Under the pieces are notes generated by a model. The model saw only the letters and a program-made list of their open reading frames with translations. It was not told the DNA's origin and ran no database searches. The translations under genes were made by a program, and so were the position numbers. A stretch of DNA of 32,790 nucleotides from a virus: the IMG/VR virus record IMGVR_UViG_3300032294_002237, positions 1-32,790 of that record; one strand, 5' to 3'. Below, piece after piece: positions 1 through 6,779 of the stretch (position 1 is its first letter; each line of letters starts with the position of its first letter).

Positions 1-33
1 CATAATCAGTCAACTGCATATAAGCCTGTCCAA

Positions 34-603
34 ATGATAGTAGCTGGCTTGAATGAGAGTCCTAATGTTAGGAAGACGAAATTTATCAACCAGTTGTTTA
101 CAACCTGTATGACATGTTCTTGTTGCCGATTGGGCACTGAGGATGTGCAGAAGGATGGAATAATTAGAGACCCGCACCTGCTTAGTAATAGAATAATATC
201 CGATTATATGATAATTTTAGATAGGCCAACATATGACGATATACAATCTCGAGACCGTGGTGAAACCAATTGGGTACAAAGGAATTTAACTACTGATGTC
301 TATGTCACGTACTTGCTGAAATGTTGTAGTAGTTACCCCTCTGATGAGGAATATAATCATTGCAGGGCTTACATTGACATGGAGGTGTCGTGTCTAAAAC
401 CTAAATTAATAATAACTATGGGCCCTAAACCTTTTGCTGCTGTGAGCGGAGGTTTATTATCTTATACGGACCAGATATTGAAGGTAAGAACCAGCAAGTA
501 TGGTATTAAAATGTTGACTCTAGGAGACATATACGACATCAACTGGCATCAGCAGATATCTAAATTAAACAAATTGCTGCACAAGATTAATACGAATCAG
601 TAA
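34..603 (+). CDS. Uracil-DNA glycosylase family 4-like Fe-S protein
   Basis: The product resembles the family 4 uracil-DNA glycosylase scaffold. Cysteines C25, C28, C97 and C110 have the spacing of the 4Fe-4S ligands in that family (CxxC near the N terminus, then KC, then a Cys 13 residues on). The segment VYVTYLLKC followed by an acidic stretch, C110 and LKPKLIITMG matches the conserved core that precedes the second half of the fold. The GEAPG catalytic loop expected near residues 60-68 is replaced by LDRPTYDD, and no clear HPS motif is present, so activity is doubtful. The reading frame is open to the left edge of the window and there is no Shine-Dalgarno before the ATG at 34, so the gene may begin upstream. 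Homology is inferred from the motifs; function as a repair enzyme is uncertain. Confidence 0.6.
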   Translation: MIVAGLNESPNVRKTKFINQLFTTCMTCSCCRLGTEDVQKDGIIRDPHLLSNRIISDYMIILDRPTYDDIQSRDRGETNWVQRNLTTDVYVTYLLKCCSSYPSDEEYNHCRAYIDMEVSCLKPKLIITMGPKPFAAVSGGLLSYTDQILKVRTSKYGIKMLTLGDIYDINWHQQISKLNKLLHKINTNQ

Positions 604-607
604 ATAA

Positions 608-1021
608 TCATTGTTGATTGTATGGTATAAAGACATAGTGTGGTTCACCATTTATCTTCACTCGTGACAGAGCAAAAGGATTACCCCTATCCCGGAGCAA
701 TTTCTTCATTCTGAGCGTGAAAGCAGAAGAATTAGGTATAACTTCTGATACTAAACCCAAAACATCATTGCAATGAACACCACGATCTTTGGCTTGCTCG
801 ATTTTGTCGTAAGCTTGCCCCATCAACAGAGAGATACTGTCGACCGCCTGGCTTTTCTCTGCGTTTTGTCTGGCCTTGAGGGCATCCCTTTCCTTGGATA
901 CTTCTATGGCTGTCTCTAAGTCTCGTTTGGCCTGTCCTGTAAGTTCTTCGACGCCTTCCGCGATCAGATCTTGGACGTCGTAACCTAGATTAACCGGGAT
1001 GATTGTTATCTTGGTAGCCAT
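608..1021 (-). CDS. Hypothetical coiled-coil protein
   Basis: I do not recognise this 137-residue protein. Its middle (about residues 30-80) is rich in Glu, Lys, Ala and Gln and probably forms a helical coiled coil. The C-terminal third is basic and ends in a compact strand-like segment (HYVFIPYN). On the minus strand a GAGG Shine-Dalgarno lies five bases before the ATG. It is divergently oriented to the gene starting at 1043, with only 21 bases between the two starts, and nearly meets the upstream gene tail to tail (stop to stop 4 bases). No membrane segment or signal peptide is visible. Confidence 0.7.
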   Translation of the reverse strand: MATKITIIPVNLGYDVQDLIAEGVEELTGQAKRDLETAIEVSKERDALKARQNAEKSQAVDSISLLMGQAYDKIEQAKDRGVHCNDVLGLVSEVIPNSSAFTLRMKKLLRDRGNPFALSRVKINGEPHYVFIPYNQQ

Positions 1022-1042
1022 TATAACCTCGAGGAGTTAACA

Positions 1043-1777
1043 ATGAATTCTTGCATAATGTGCGGAAGTGACCAAAACTTAAATACTAAACTTACTATAG
1101 TCATAGATAATCAGAATATCATAGTAGTTCTGTGTGATCTTCACGCTGAAGAAACTACGGTGAAGATGGCCAGAGAAAAGTATCAAGAGAGATTAGGAAA
1201 GATTAATGAATTAGTCGAGCAGGCAAAGCGTCTAGGGCTTGACGCTAGTAGCTTGCTTGGCAAGCCAACGCCACAAGTAGACAGGCAACCTGAACACAGG
1301 CAAAATAATGCCGCAGTCAGTAGTGCAGCCAGTGAGAGTGATGTAAGTCAAGAGGATGGATGGATCAGCACCGCTAAGTATGATACGATCGATAACAGGG
1401 GGTTTACCTCGACGGGCGGGCAAGGAGTCCAATCTTATTCGAGTTACAGGGTGGCAGGGCAAGAGGATGTTTTAGATGGTAATGTGCGGCAGGGCAAAGT
1501 TAAAATGGGAATAATAGAGGGTCGCGAAGGTAATCCAGTCCCTGTCCCTGTAGTTAGGGTAGATGGGACTGGCACCACCAAGATAAGAGTTATTAAGACA
1601 GACGATCAAGCACTACAAAAAAGATTCAAGCGGATGGCAGCAAGTCCAGAGCAACCAGACTTTAGGCATGGTTATGACGATTCAACCAGGACATGCCCTA
1701 TATGCCATGGGGACTGTTCAATCAATGGTAAGGATTGTCCTAAATGCCAAGGCACAGGTCTCATTAGCGTGTATTAA
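1043..1777 (+). CDS. Hypothetical protein with two Cys-rich zinc-binding ends
   Basis: The 244-residue protein starts with CIMCG (C4, C7) and has a second cluster CDLH at about residues 31-34, which together could bind one zinc. Residues 45-65 are helical. A long low-complexity Ser/Gln/Gly linker follows. The C-terminal 30 residues hold CPICHGDC and CPKCQGTG, a DnaJ-type zinc-finger repeat pattern. No J domain is present. The start has GAGGAG six to seven bases upstream. The protein may be an adaptor that contacts nucleic acid or protein through its zinc ends; that is inference, as no catalytic motif is visible. It is followed 11 bases later by another gene on the same strand. Confidence 0.7.
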   Translation: MNSCIMCGSDQNLNTKLTIVIDNQNIIVVLCDLHAEETTVKMAREKYQERLGKINELVEQAKRLGLDASSLLGKPTPQVDRQPEHRQNNAAVSSAASESDVSQEDGWISTAKYDTIDNRGFTSTGGQGVQSYSSYRVAGQEDVLDGNVRQGKVKMGIIEGREGNPVPVPVVRVDGTGTTKIRVIKTDDQALQKRFKRMAASPEQPDFRHGYDDSTRTCPICHGDCSINGKDCPKCQGTGLISVY

Positions 1778-1788
1778 AGAGGCTTATT

Positions 1789-2136
1789 ATGTCCGAACTA
1801 TTCGCTGATAAACTAGAGCGATGCCTCAAAGAGTTAGAGATGGAGGCAGAGGCTGAGTTCGGGAGAGACGATACTGGCCCTACAGACAAGAGAAACGTAT
1901 CACAAAGGTGCATTAAGCACCTCGGCAATTGGATGAGAAGCAACTGCAGTCAGGGATTAGTGGATGACCGTAGAAGGACCAAGAAAGAGTGCTATAAGCA
2001 AGTGCGAAGAGAAGTTACGCAGGAATACCAAGAGGAATACGGCTTCGCTATCTTATCATTCTTGCTAATATATGTAGTATTACCTATGGTGTTAAAATGG
2101 TTGATAGAGAAGATATTCAAAAAATTAGCTGATTAA
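1789..2136 (+). CDS. Hypothetical C-terminally membrane-anchored protein
   Basis: This 115-residue protein has a highly charged, soluble N-terminal part (about residues 1-85) with two cysteines near the middle and a basic, Arg-rich patch. It ends in a hydrophobic helix, roughly residues 87-108 (ILSFLLIYVVLPMVLKWLI), followed by a basic tail. That architecture suggests a tail-anchored membrane protein with the N terminus in the cytoplasm. I recognise no family. An AGAGGC Shine-Dalgarno precedes the ATG. It converges on minus-strand genes; its stop overlaps the end of the 68-residue minus-strand gene by four bases. Confidence 0.65.
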   Translation: MSELFADKLERCLKELEMEAEAEFGRDDTGPTDKRNVSQRCIKHLGNWMRSNCSQGLVDDRRRTKKECYKQVRREVTQEYQEEYGFAILSFLLIYVVLPMVLKWLIEKIFKKLAD

Positions 2137-2339
2137 ATATTGTTGCCAGGAACCTTGACACCTAAGAAATCACGGTGTCGAGCTTTATGAGGTATTCCGC
2201 TAGCTAACTGCGTTCCAGATGAGGATCTGGAACCCGAATCTATGCCCGCATTCGGGTCGTAAAGCTTCTGCGTATGCAAAGCTGGACGGTTTAACGACTT
2301 ACGTGCCCGTAGTCTACCAGCGATGGCTTTAAGTCTCAT
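2133..2339 (-). CDS. Small basic hypothetical protein (68 aa)
   Basis: An open frame of 68 residues fills the space between two convergent genes. Its ATG overlaps the last 11 bases of the preceding minus-strand gene, as expected for translational coupling, and it ends within four bases of the convergent plus-strand stop. The product is strongly basic at the N terminus (MRLKAIAGRLRARK) with a Ser/Gly-rich centre. No Shine-Dalgarno is obvious. The same stretch contains three stem-loops, so it could instead be a structured 3' region or bidirectional terminator. I cannot assign a function. Confidence 0.45.
   Translation of the reverse strand: MRLKAIAGRLRARKSLNRPALHTQKLYDPNAGIDSGSRSSSGTQLASGIPHKARHRDFLGVKVPGNNI
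2157..2257. other. Cluster of three stem-loops between convergent genes
   Basis: Three inverted repeats follow one another: GACACC/GGTGTC at 2157-2179, GTTCCAGAT/ATCTGGAAC with a 4-base loop at 2212-2233, and ACCCGAAT/ATTCGGGT at 2232-2257. They lie in the region where a plus-strand gene (ending 2136) meets minus-strand genes. A bidirectional terminator or structured RNA is possible; there is no clear T-run on either strand. Confidence 0.5.
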
Positions 2340-2874
2340 CCATATGCCCAGGGCTGGCATCCCCTTCTTCGAAATCAACATTAGACTCCATAGACCAATC
2401 TTCAGGCTCTTCGACAGTGAACTCTGATGGCTGCTCAGGCTGAGAAGCATCTATAATCTCGTCCATCCGGGGGTTAAACCCGAAATCTTTCTCTGCCCAT
2501 TCTTTCTGCCCGTCCTGTAACTGTTTGATGATCTTCGGGATGAATCCGATAGCTTGCTCACGTTCCGCGGCTGGCACTGCCTGTGCTACCATTTCTTTCT
2601 GCATTGCAGTGGCGAACGTTGGATCATCCAGGTATTTATAACCGTGGACTTTGGAAAATGCTTGACATATGCCAGTAGCGTGCGTCAATTCTGCTGCTTT
2701 GAGGGCAAACATTTCGTCTATTTCGTTATGTAGATATTCATAACCCCTCTCTGTCTCGCCAGACGATTTATGGTCCTTCTCGTGCATTTGCAAGCCCAGT
2801 TGTACATCATCTTGCAGCATAGATTTGATACCCTCGAGAAGTATCAATTCTTCATTGGTCAGGTCTTGGCTCAT
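2329..2874 (-). CDS. Hypothetical acidic helical protein
   Basis: The 181-residue protein is mostly helical and acidic. Its N-terminal 40 residues contain several Glu and Leu, the centre has a GYEYLHNEIDEMFALKAAEL helix, and the C-terminal 45 residues are very rich in Glu, Asp and Pro, as in many phage scaffolding or accessory proteins. No domain is recognised. AGGAGAG lies six bases before the ATG on the minus strand, a strong start signal. It is divergent from the gene beginning near 2913, with about 38 bases between the starts, which must hold both translation signals. Confidence 0.75.
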   Translation of the reverse strand: MSQDLTNEELILLEGIKSMLQDDVQLGLQMHEKDHKSSGETERGYEYLHNEIDEMFALKAAELTHATGICQAFSKVHGYKYLDDPTFATAMQKEMVAQAVPAAEREQAIGFIPKIIKQLQDGQKEWAEKDFGFNPRMDEIIDASQPEQPSEFTVEEPEDWSMESNVDFEEGDASPGHMDET

Positions 2875-2912
2875 ATACTCTCCTAAAAGTGTCCTCTGTA
2901 GTTTTGAGTCGG

Positions 2913-3176
2913 ATGGATACCCCTGGACGTAAAATCGAGAGATTTGACCAGGTAAGGTTACTTACTGTACGAAATGTTTCATATTTATCGGCATCTCCCG
3001 GATCCAAAGTATTACCACAGGGTGTGTGGTCGGTTACTGCCATAGTAGGTGATAATGACTTACTACTGGCTAAAGATAATGCCATTATCAGAATCCCGGC
3101 GGTAGATGTGTTAGTGGTATCAGATTATGACTTAAGATCACTAACCGATATTCTTGGGAGGCTATCAGATGGCTAA
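2913..3176 (+). CDS. Hypothetical small beta-rich protein upstream of recA
   Basis: From the ATG at 2913 the product is 87 residues; a GTG at 2889 in the same frame would add eight. Alternating hydrophobic residues (VRLLTVRNVSYL, GVWSVTAIV, AIIRIPAVDVLVV) suggest a small beta-barrel. The last eight bases overlap the start of recA, whose Shine-Dalgarno is inside this gene, so the two are probably translated together. I recognise no family. Confidence 0.6.
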   Translation: MDTPGRKIERFDQVRLLTVRNVSYLSASPGSKVLPQGVWSVTAIVGDNDLLLAKDNAIIRIPAVDVLVVSDYDLRSLTDILGRLSDG

Positions 3177-4281
3177 ACAGAAAAAAACAACACCTATTGC
3201 TTTAGACGAGCAAGATTTGATTAGCATAATCGAAAAGACATGTGGTTCTGGATCAGTCATGTTGGGCGAGGGGACAATAGTCAAGGTAGACACTTTTCCT
3301 ACAGCGGTGCCGAGTATCGATTTGGCCATGGGATGTGGCGGCCTACCCCAAGGTCGTATCATAGAGATGTATGGTCCGGAAAGCGGTGGTAAGACCACCA
3401 CATGTCTTCAGTTCATCGCAGCTTGCCAGCAGCATTACTTCGAAGCTAAGGGCAGGAATGGCCGTGCAGCTTTTATAGATGCTGAGCATGCTTTTGATCC
3501 AGAGTGGGCCAAAAAGATAGGAGTAAAGACCGACAAGCTTCTATTTAGCCAGCCTAACAGTGGGGATGAAGCTTTCAATATTATCGAGGTGATGGTAAAG
3601 TCTAAACTGGTCGACTTGATAATCGTAGATTCAGTCGCAGCATTGACTCCACAAGTAGAGTTAGACGGAGAGATGTCTGACGCTAATGTGGGTGCCCACG
3701 CACGAATGATGAGCAAAGCTCTTAGACGGCTTAAGGGAGAGATAAGTAATTCAAAGACTACGGTAGTATTTATAAATCAGATTAGAGAAAAGATCGGAGT
3801 TATGTTCGGCAATCCTGAGACTACCCCAGGTGGAAGAGCCCTCAAATTCTACGCCTCAATCAGGGGAGAGGTCAGAAGGGGCCAACCGCTCAAGGAAAAC
3901 GACGATGTGATAGGTTTTAAGACTAGTGTTAAAATAGTAAAGAATAAGGTGGCTGCCCCATTTAAGAGGGCAGAATTCGACATATGTGTTGGCCATCCAG
4001 CTAGACCTATTTGTGGTATAGACTCAGTCTCGTCATTGTACGAAGTGGCTAAGCAATGCAAAGTGCTGACATCAGCAGGTAGTTGGTGGGTCTACGACGG
4101 AAAGAAGTTAGGTAATGGTACTAATGCTACTATCGCATTTCTGCGGGATAATCAGGACATATTAGAAGAGATTAGAAAAAAGACATATAACTTGGCATTT
4201 GAACAGTATGTGGCCAGTGCCACTACAGACGATGGTGCCGAAGATAATAGTATGGATGATGCCATATTGGATGGCGAATGA
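3169..4281 (+). CDS. recA: RecA recombinase
   Basis: ATP-dependent strand-exchange protein that forms a filament on single-stranded DNA. The Walker A motif GPESGGKTT is at residues 69-77, the catalytic Glu in FIDAEHAFDP near 106, and Walker B LIIVDSVAAL at 150-159. The DNA-binding L2 region with NQIREKIGVMFGNPETT at 203-219 is nearly identical to the bacterial consensus. At 370 residues it has bacterial RecA length with an acidic C-terminal tail (DDGAEDN...). It is of bacterial RecA type rather than T4 UvsX. The start at 3169 is chosen because GGGAGG lies seven bases upstream; an earlier in-frame TTG at 3154 has no such signal. With the helicase, the gp32-like and UvsY-like proteins it forms the recombination module. 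Confidence 0.95.
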   Translation: MAKQKKTTPIALDEQDLISIIEKTCGSGSVMLGEGTIVKVDTFPTAVPSIDLAMGCGGLPQGRIIEMYGPESGGKTTTCLQFIAACQQHYFEAKGRNGRAAFIDAEHAFDPEWAKKIGVKTDKLLFSQPNSGDEAFNIIEVMVKSKLVDLIIVDSVAALTPQVELDGEMSDANVGAHARMMSKALRRLKGEISNSKTTVVFINQIREKIGVMFGNPETTPGGRALKFYASIRGEVRRGQPLKENDDVIGFKTSVKIVKNKVAAPFKRAEFDICVGHPARPICGIDSVSSLYEVAKQCKVLTSAGSWWVYDGKKLGNGTNATIAFLRDNQDILEEIRKKTYNLAFEQYVASATTDDGAEDNSMDDAILDGE

Positions 4282-4282
4282 T

Positions 4283-5629
4283 ATGTCTACTTTAGACGCA
4301 CTTAATCAAAGCGATGACGCATCGGATGAATCTATACGTCCATTCGGTGCATACGAAGAAGAGTCTATTGTATCATTGGCATTGGATTATCCTGAATTCT
4401 TTACCGCAGTCAGCGGATTTATCCAGCCGAATCTATTAAAACGCCCAGAATGTCAGTGGGTCATAGCAGAAATTCTTAATGCGCATGAAGAATTTAATAC
4501 CATACCCACAAGAGAGATACTATATGATCGCATCACAGCCAAATTAACCGAAGATGACCCATATGATCAGGTTCTAGGTTTAATTAAACGTAAGTCCAGC
4601 CATCGGGAAGTGCCGATGGTGAAGGATACGTTATTAAAATGGGCCAAGGACCGACAGTACGGTATGCTTTATAGCGACGAAGCTATAGAAGCATATAGAC
4701 TAGGCAATTATCAGATACTTGAAAACCTGGTGACTCAGGCTAATCGAATAGCTGATGTCTCAGAAGGTGGATTTTGGTTTTTCGAAAACCTAGAATTGCT
4801 ATTCCAAGAAGATATAATTGATCATCGCACTACCGGTTTCCCTAAACTGGATAGAATACTGAACAATGGTGGTCCATCTAAAAAAGAAGTAGTGTGCTGG
4901 TTAGCAGGCACCAATGTTGGTAAATCTATTCTGTTGTGTAACAATGCAATATCATCTTTACAAGGCGAAACATTAAAAGGCGAGATCGGACAAGATGTCC
5001 TTTTGATAACATTCGAATTAGATAGTATAAAAACGGCTATGAGGTGCTTAGGAGCGGCTACTGGAGTTCCATTAGCTAGTATTATTGAGCACAAAGATCT
5101 GATTAGGCGGCAAATTAAAACTATGGAACGCACATATAAAAAGAAATTCGCCATTTACGAATGGCCTCCCGAGGAACGTAGTGTCAATCATATCTATGCC
5201 CTGTTGGACAATCTTAAACGAACTAAAGGGTGGAAGCCTGATGTGATTATATTGGATTATATGGATCTGATGATCAGTCGCATCGCTGAATTCAATAAAA
5301 GGGACTATGATAGACAGAAGCATGTGGCGAACGAGATTAGAGGTTTAGCTAAAAATGAAGATGTGTTGGTCTTCACAGCCACACAGACCAACAGAAGCGG
5401 AGCATCTAGCGAAGAGGGCGTCGCAGATCTTAACCAAGCAGCAGAGAGTTTCGCAAAGCAATTCGCATTAGACTATGTCATAAGCCTGAATCAGAGTGAT
5501 TCCGATCGAAATGCTACTCCTCATCCACGCATTAGGTTTTTTGTGGCTAAGAATCGGAATGGTCCTAAGCACGACCAAGTCGAGTGTGAAATCGAGTACG
5601 ACAAAATGCAAGTTAGGGAGTTAATATGA
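4283..5629 (+). CDS. Replicative DNA helicase, DnaB/gp41 type
   Basis: A hexameric helicase that unwinds DNA at the fork. Of 448 residues, about 1-160 form the helical N-terminal domain and the rest the RecA-like ATPase core. Visible motifs are Walker A AGTNVGKS (208-215), the catalytic Glu in ITFELD (245), Walker B VIILDYMDLM (321-330) and the ATQTN sensor motif (366-370). The C terminus has the basic VAKNRNGPKH segment typical of SF4 helicases. The ATG at 4283 follows the recA stop by one base; an ATG at 4271 inside recA is an alternative. The neighbourhood, with recA directly upstream, matches phage replication operons. No separate primase is visible in this window. Confidence 0.93.
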   Translation: MSTLDALNQSDDASDESIRPFGAYEEESIVSLALDYPEFFTAVSGFIQPNLLKRPECQWVIAEILNAHEEFNTIPTREILYDRITAKLTEDDPYDQVLGLIKRKSSHREVPMVKDTLLKWAKDRQYGMLYSDEAIEAYRLGNYQILENLVTQANRIADVSEGGFWFFENLELLFQEDIIDHRTTGFPKLDRILNNGGPSKKEVVCWLAGTNVGKSILLCNNAISSLQGETLKGEIGQDVLLITFELDSIKTAMRCLGAATGVPLASIIEHKDLIRRQIKTMERTYKKKFAIYEWPPEERSVNHIYALLDNLKRTKGWKPDVIILDYMDLMISRIAEFNKRDYDRQKHVANEIRGLAKNEDVLVFTATQTNRSGASSEEGVADLNQAAESFAKQFALDYVISLNQSDSDRNATPHPRIRFFVAKNRNGPKHDQVECEIEYDKMQVRELI

Positions 5630-5799
5630 AATTGAAGGTGGTTATCGAAGTCGAGGTCTCAAGGTCTATGGCAGAGACCATGCAGAGGAGTGGGTTCGTC
5701 GTATGCCCTGATGGGTCAGCTATGCAAGTAAAGGTAGGTAATAGCCCAGCAATACCTAAACGTAAGACCAAAGTCGCTTACGAAAAAGAAGAAAAGTAA
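5626..5799 (+). CDS. Small hypothetical protein (57 aa)
   Basis: A 57-residue frame starts with an ATGA overlap with the helicase stop and has AGGGAG five bases upstream, a strong coupled start. The product begins MKLKVVIEVEVSRSMAETM, a strand followed by a helix, and ends in a run of Lys and Glu. I recognise no family; a small helicase-associated or DNA-binding role is only a guess from position. Confidence 0.65.
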   Translation: MKLKVVIEVEVSRSMAETMQRSGFVVCPDGSAMQVKVGNSPAIPKRKTKVAYEKEEK

Positions 5800-5829
5800 A
5801 TAAGACCAACCATTTAAAAGGAGATCCTC

Positions 5830-6258
5830 ATGCCGATACCTAAGAGCAAAACCCTAACGCAACACGAGGGGCGTGACACGCCTAGAGATATATTACCGTT
5901 CGAGAAGCCTATCAGTGATAAGACCATAGTTATCAAGCCGGTGAAGATGCATAATAATTATGTAGCTATTTTACAAACGGCTAGCGAATCTCCAATCCAA
6001 TTAGCCAATACTGAGGGGCAATATAAAAATGAGGGATTGGTCATAGGTGTTGGACCTGGCCTAAGCGATAATAATGGTGGGAGACTAAAACCTACTGTGA
6101 ATGTAGGTGATTATGTCATGATCGCTGTCAAGAATCATGTAGCGACTATAGTTCCTGACAATGGCCATTACCAAGGCCGGAAAGTTGTAATAATCTCGGA
6201 AAATCACATCGTGTGTGATATACCATGCGGCATTCCATATGTTATAGAATCTGAGTGA
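5830..6258 (+). CDS. GroES-like co-chaperonin
   Basis: The product resembles the 10-kDa co-chaperonin fold, as in GroES and T4 gp31. Residues 31-46 (KTIVIKPVKMHNNYVA) match the first GroES strand region, 50-66 would be the mobile loop, EGLVIGVGPG (68-77) matches the GroES eGevvaVGpG segment, and VNVGDYVMIAVKN matches VkvGDkVlf. The last part resembles the C-terminal strand (KVVIISENHIVCDI). About 30 extra residues precede the domain. AAAAGGAGATCCTC gives a strong Shine-Dalgarno. Phage proteins of this type help the host GroEL fold capsid or tail proteins; no GroEL is encoded here. Its place among replication genes is consistent with early expression. Confidence 0.75.
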   Translation: MPIPKSKTLTQHEGRDTPRDILPFEKPISDKTIVIKPVKMHNNYVAILQTASESPIQLANTEGQYKNEGLVIGVGPGLSDNNGGRLKPTVNVGDYVMIAVKNHVATIVPDNGHYQGRKVVIISENHIVCDIPCGIPYVIESE

Positions 6259-6262
6259 TACC

Positions 6263-6745
6263 ATGCCTAGATATAATTATGAATGCAATAAATGCAGGAA
6301 AAAAGCATATAATGATAATGCAGATAAGCTGATTATTAATAACTCTGGCGACAAAGAATTGCCTATAGAGTTATATGAAGAGCTGGTATTATTTGAGACA
6401 ATACATTCTATGGAGCCCGATCCAAAGGAATTAAAAGAAGCTACTATATGCCCAAGGTGTAATAGCAATGATTGCACCAGGACTGTTTATGGATCTAATT
6501 TCACCAGCTTTATCAGAGGCTATGGCTTTTTGGATAGAGCCGGTGCTCATAGAGATATGAATCGTTATAAGTTAGCCCATGAGGATCCATATGCTCAATA
6601 TCGAGTCCCTGGTGAGGTCGACCATTTGGACAATACCCTAAAGAAGAAGGGTCAATATGATCCTAAGACCAAGCATTTCTTAGCGTCTTCAGCTACGCAG
6701 GCAGAATCAAAGCCACGCGACAAACGACCTAAGAAGTCTATATAG
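6263..6745 (+). CDS. Zinc-ribbon protein, FmdB-like N terminus
   Basis: The N terminus MPRYNYECNKCRKK matches the FmdB-type zinc ribbon start (PxYxYxCxxC), and a second pair CPRCNSNDC lies near residue 63-71, so the two pairs probably bind one zinc with an insertion of about 50 acidic residues between them. The C-terminal half is basic and Lys/Pro rich (KKKGQYDPKTK, KPRDKRPKK). Such proteins are common in phages and their role is not well established. It follows the GroES-like gene by four bases and probably shares its transcript. Confidence 0.65.
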   Translation: MPRYNYECNKCRKKAYNDNADKLIINNSGDKELPIELYEELVLFETIHSMEPDPKELKEATICPRCNSNDCTRTVYGSNFTSFIRGYGFLDRAGAHRDMNRYKLAHEDPYAQYRVPGEVDHLDNTLKKKGQYDPKTKHFLASSATQAESKPRDKRPKKSI

Positions 6746-6779
6746 AATATCGATATTTAACCGCTGTATTTAGTCGGTA

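Noticed and set aside
4199-4282. Upstream extension of the helicase into recA
   Set aside because: The extra residues are the shadow of recA in another frame; the start at 4283 directly after the recA stop fits the family better.
6746-6757. Palindrome AATATCGATATT before the polymerase gene
   Set aside because: A 12-base AT-rich palindrome is common by chance; it may bind a regulator but no second copy was noticed.
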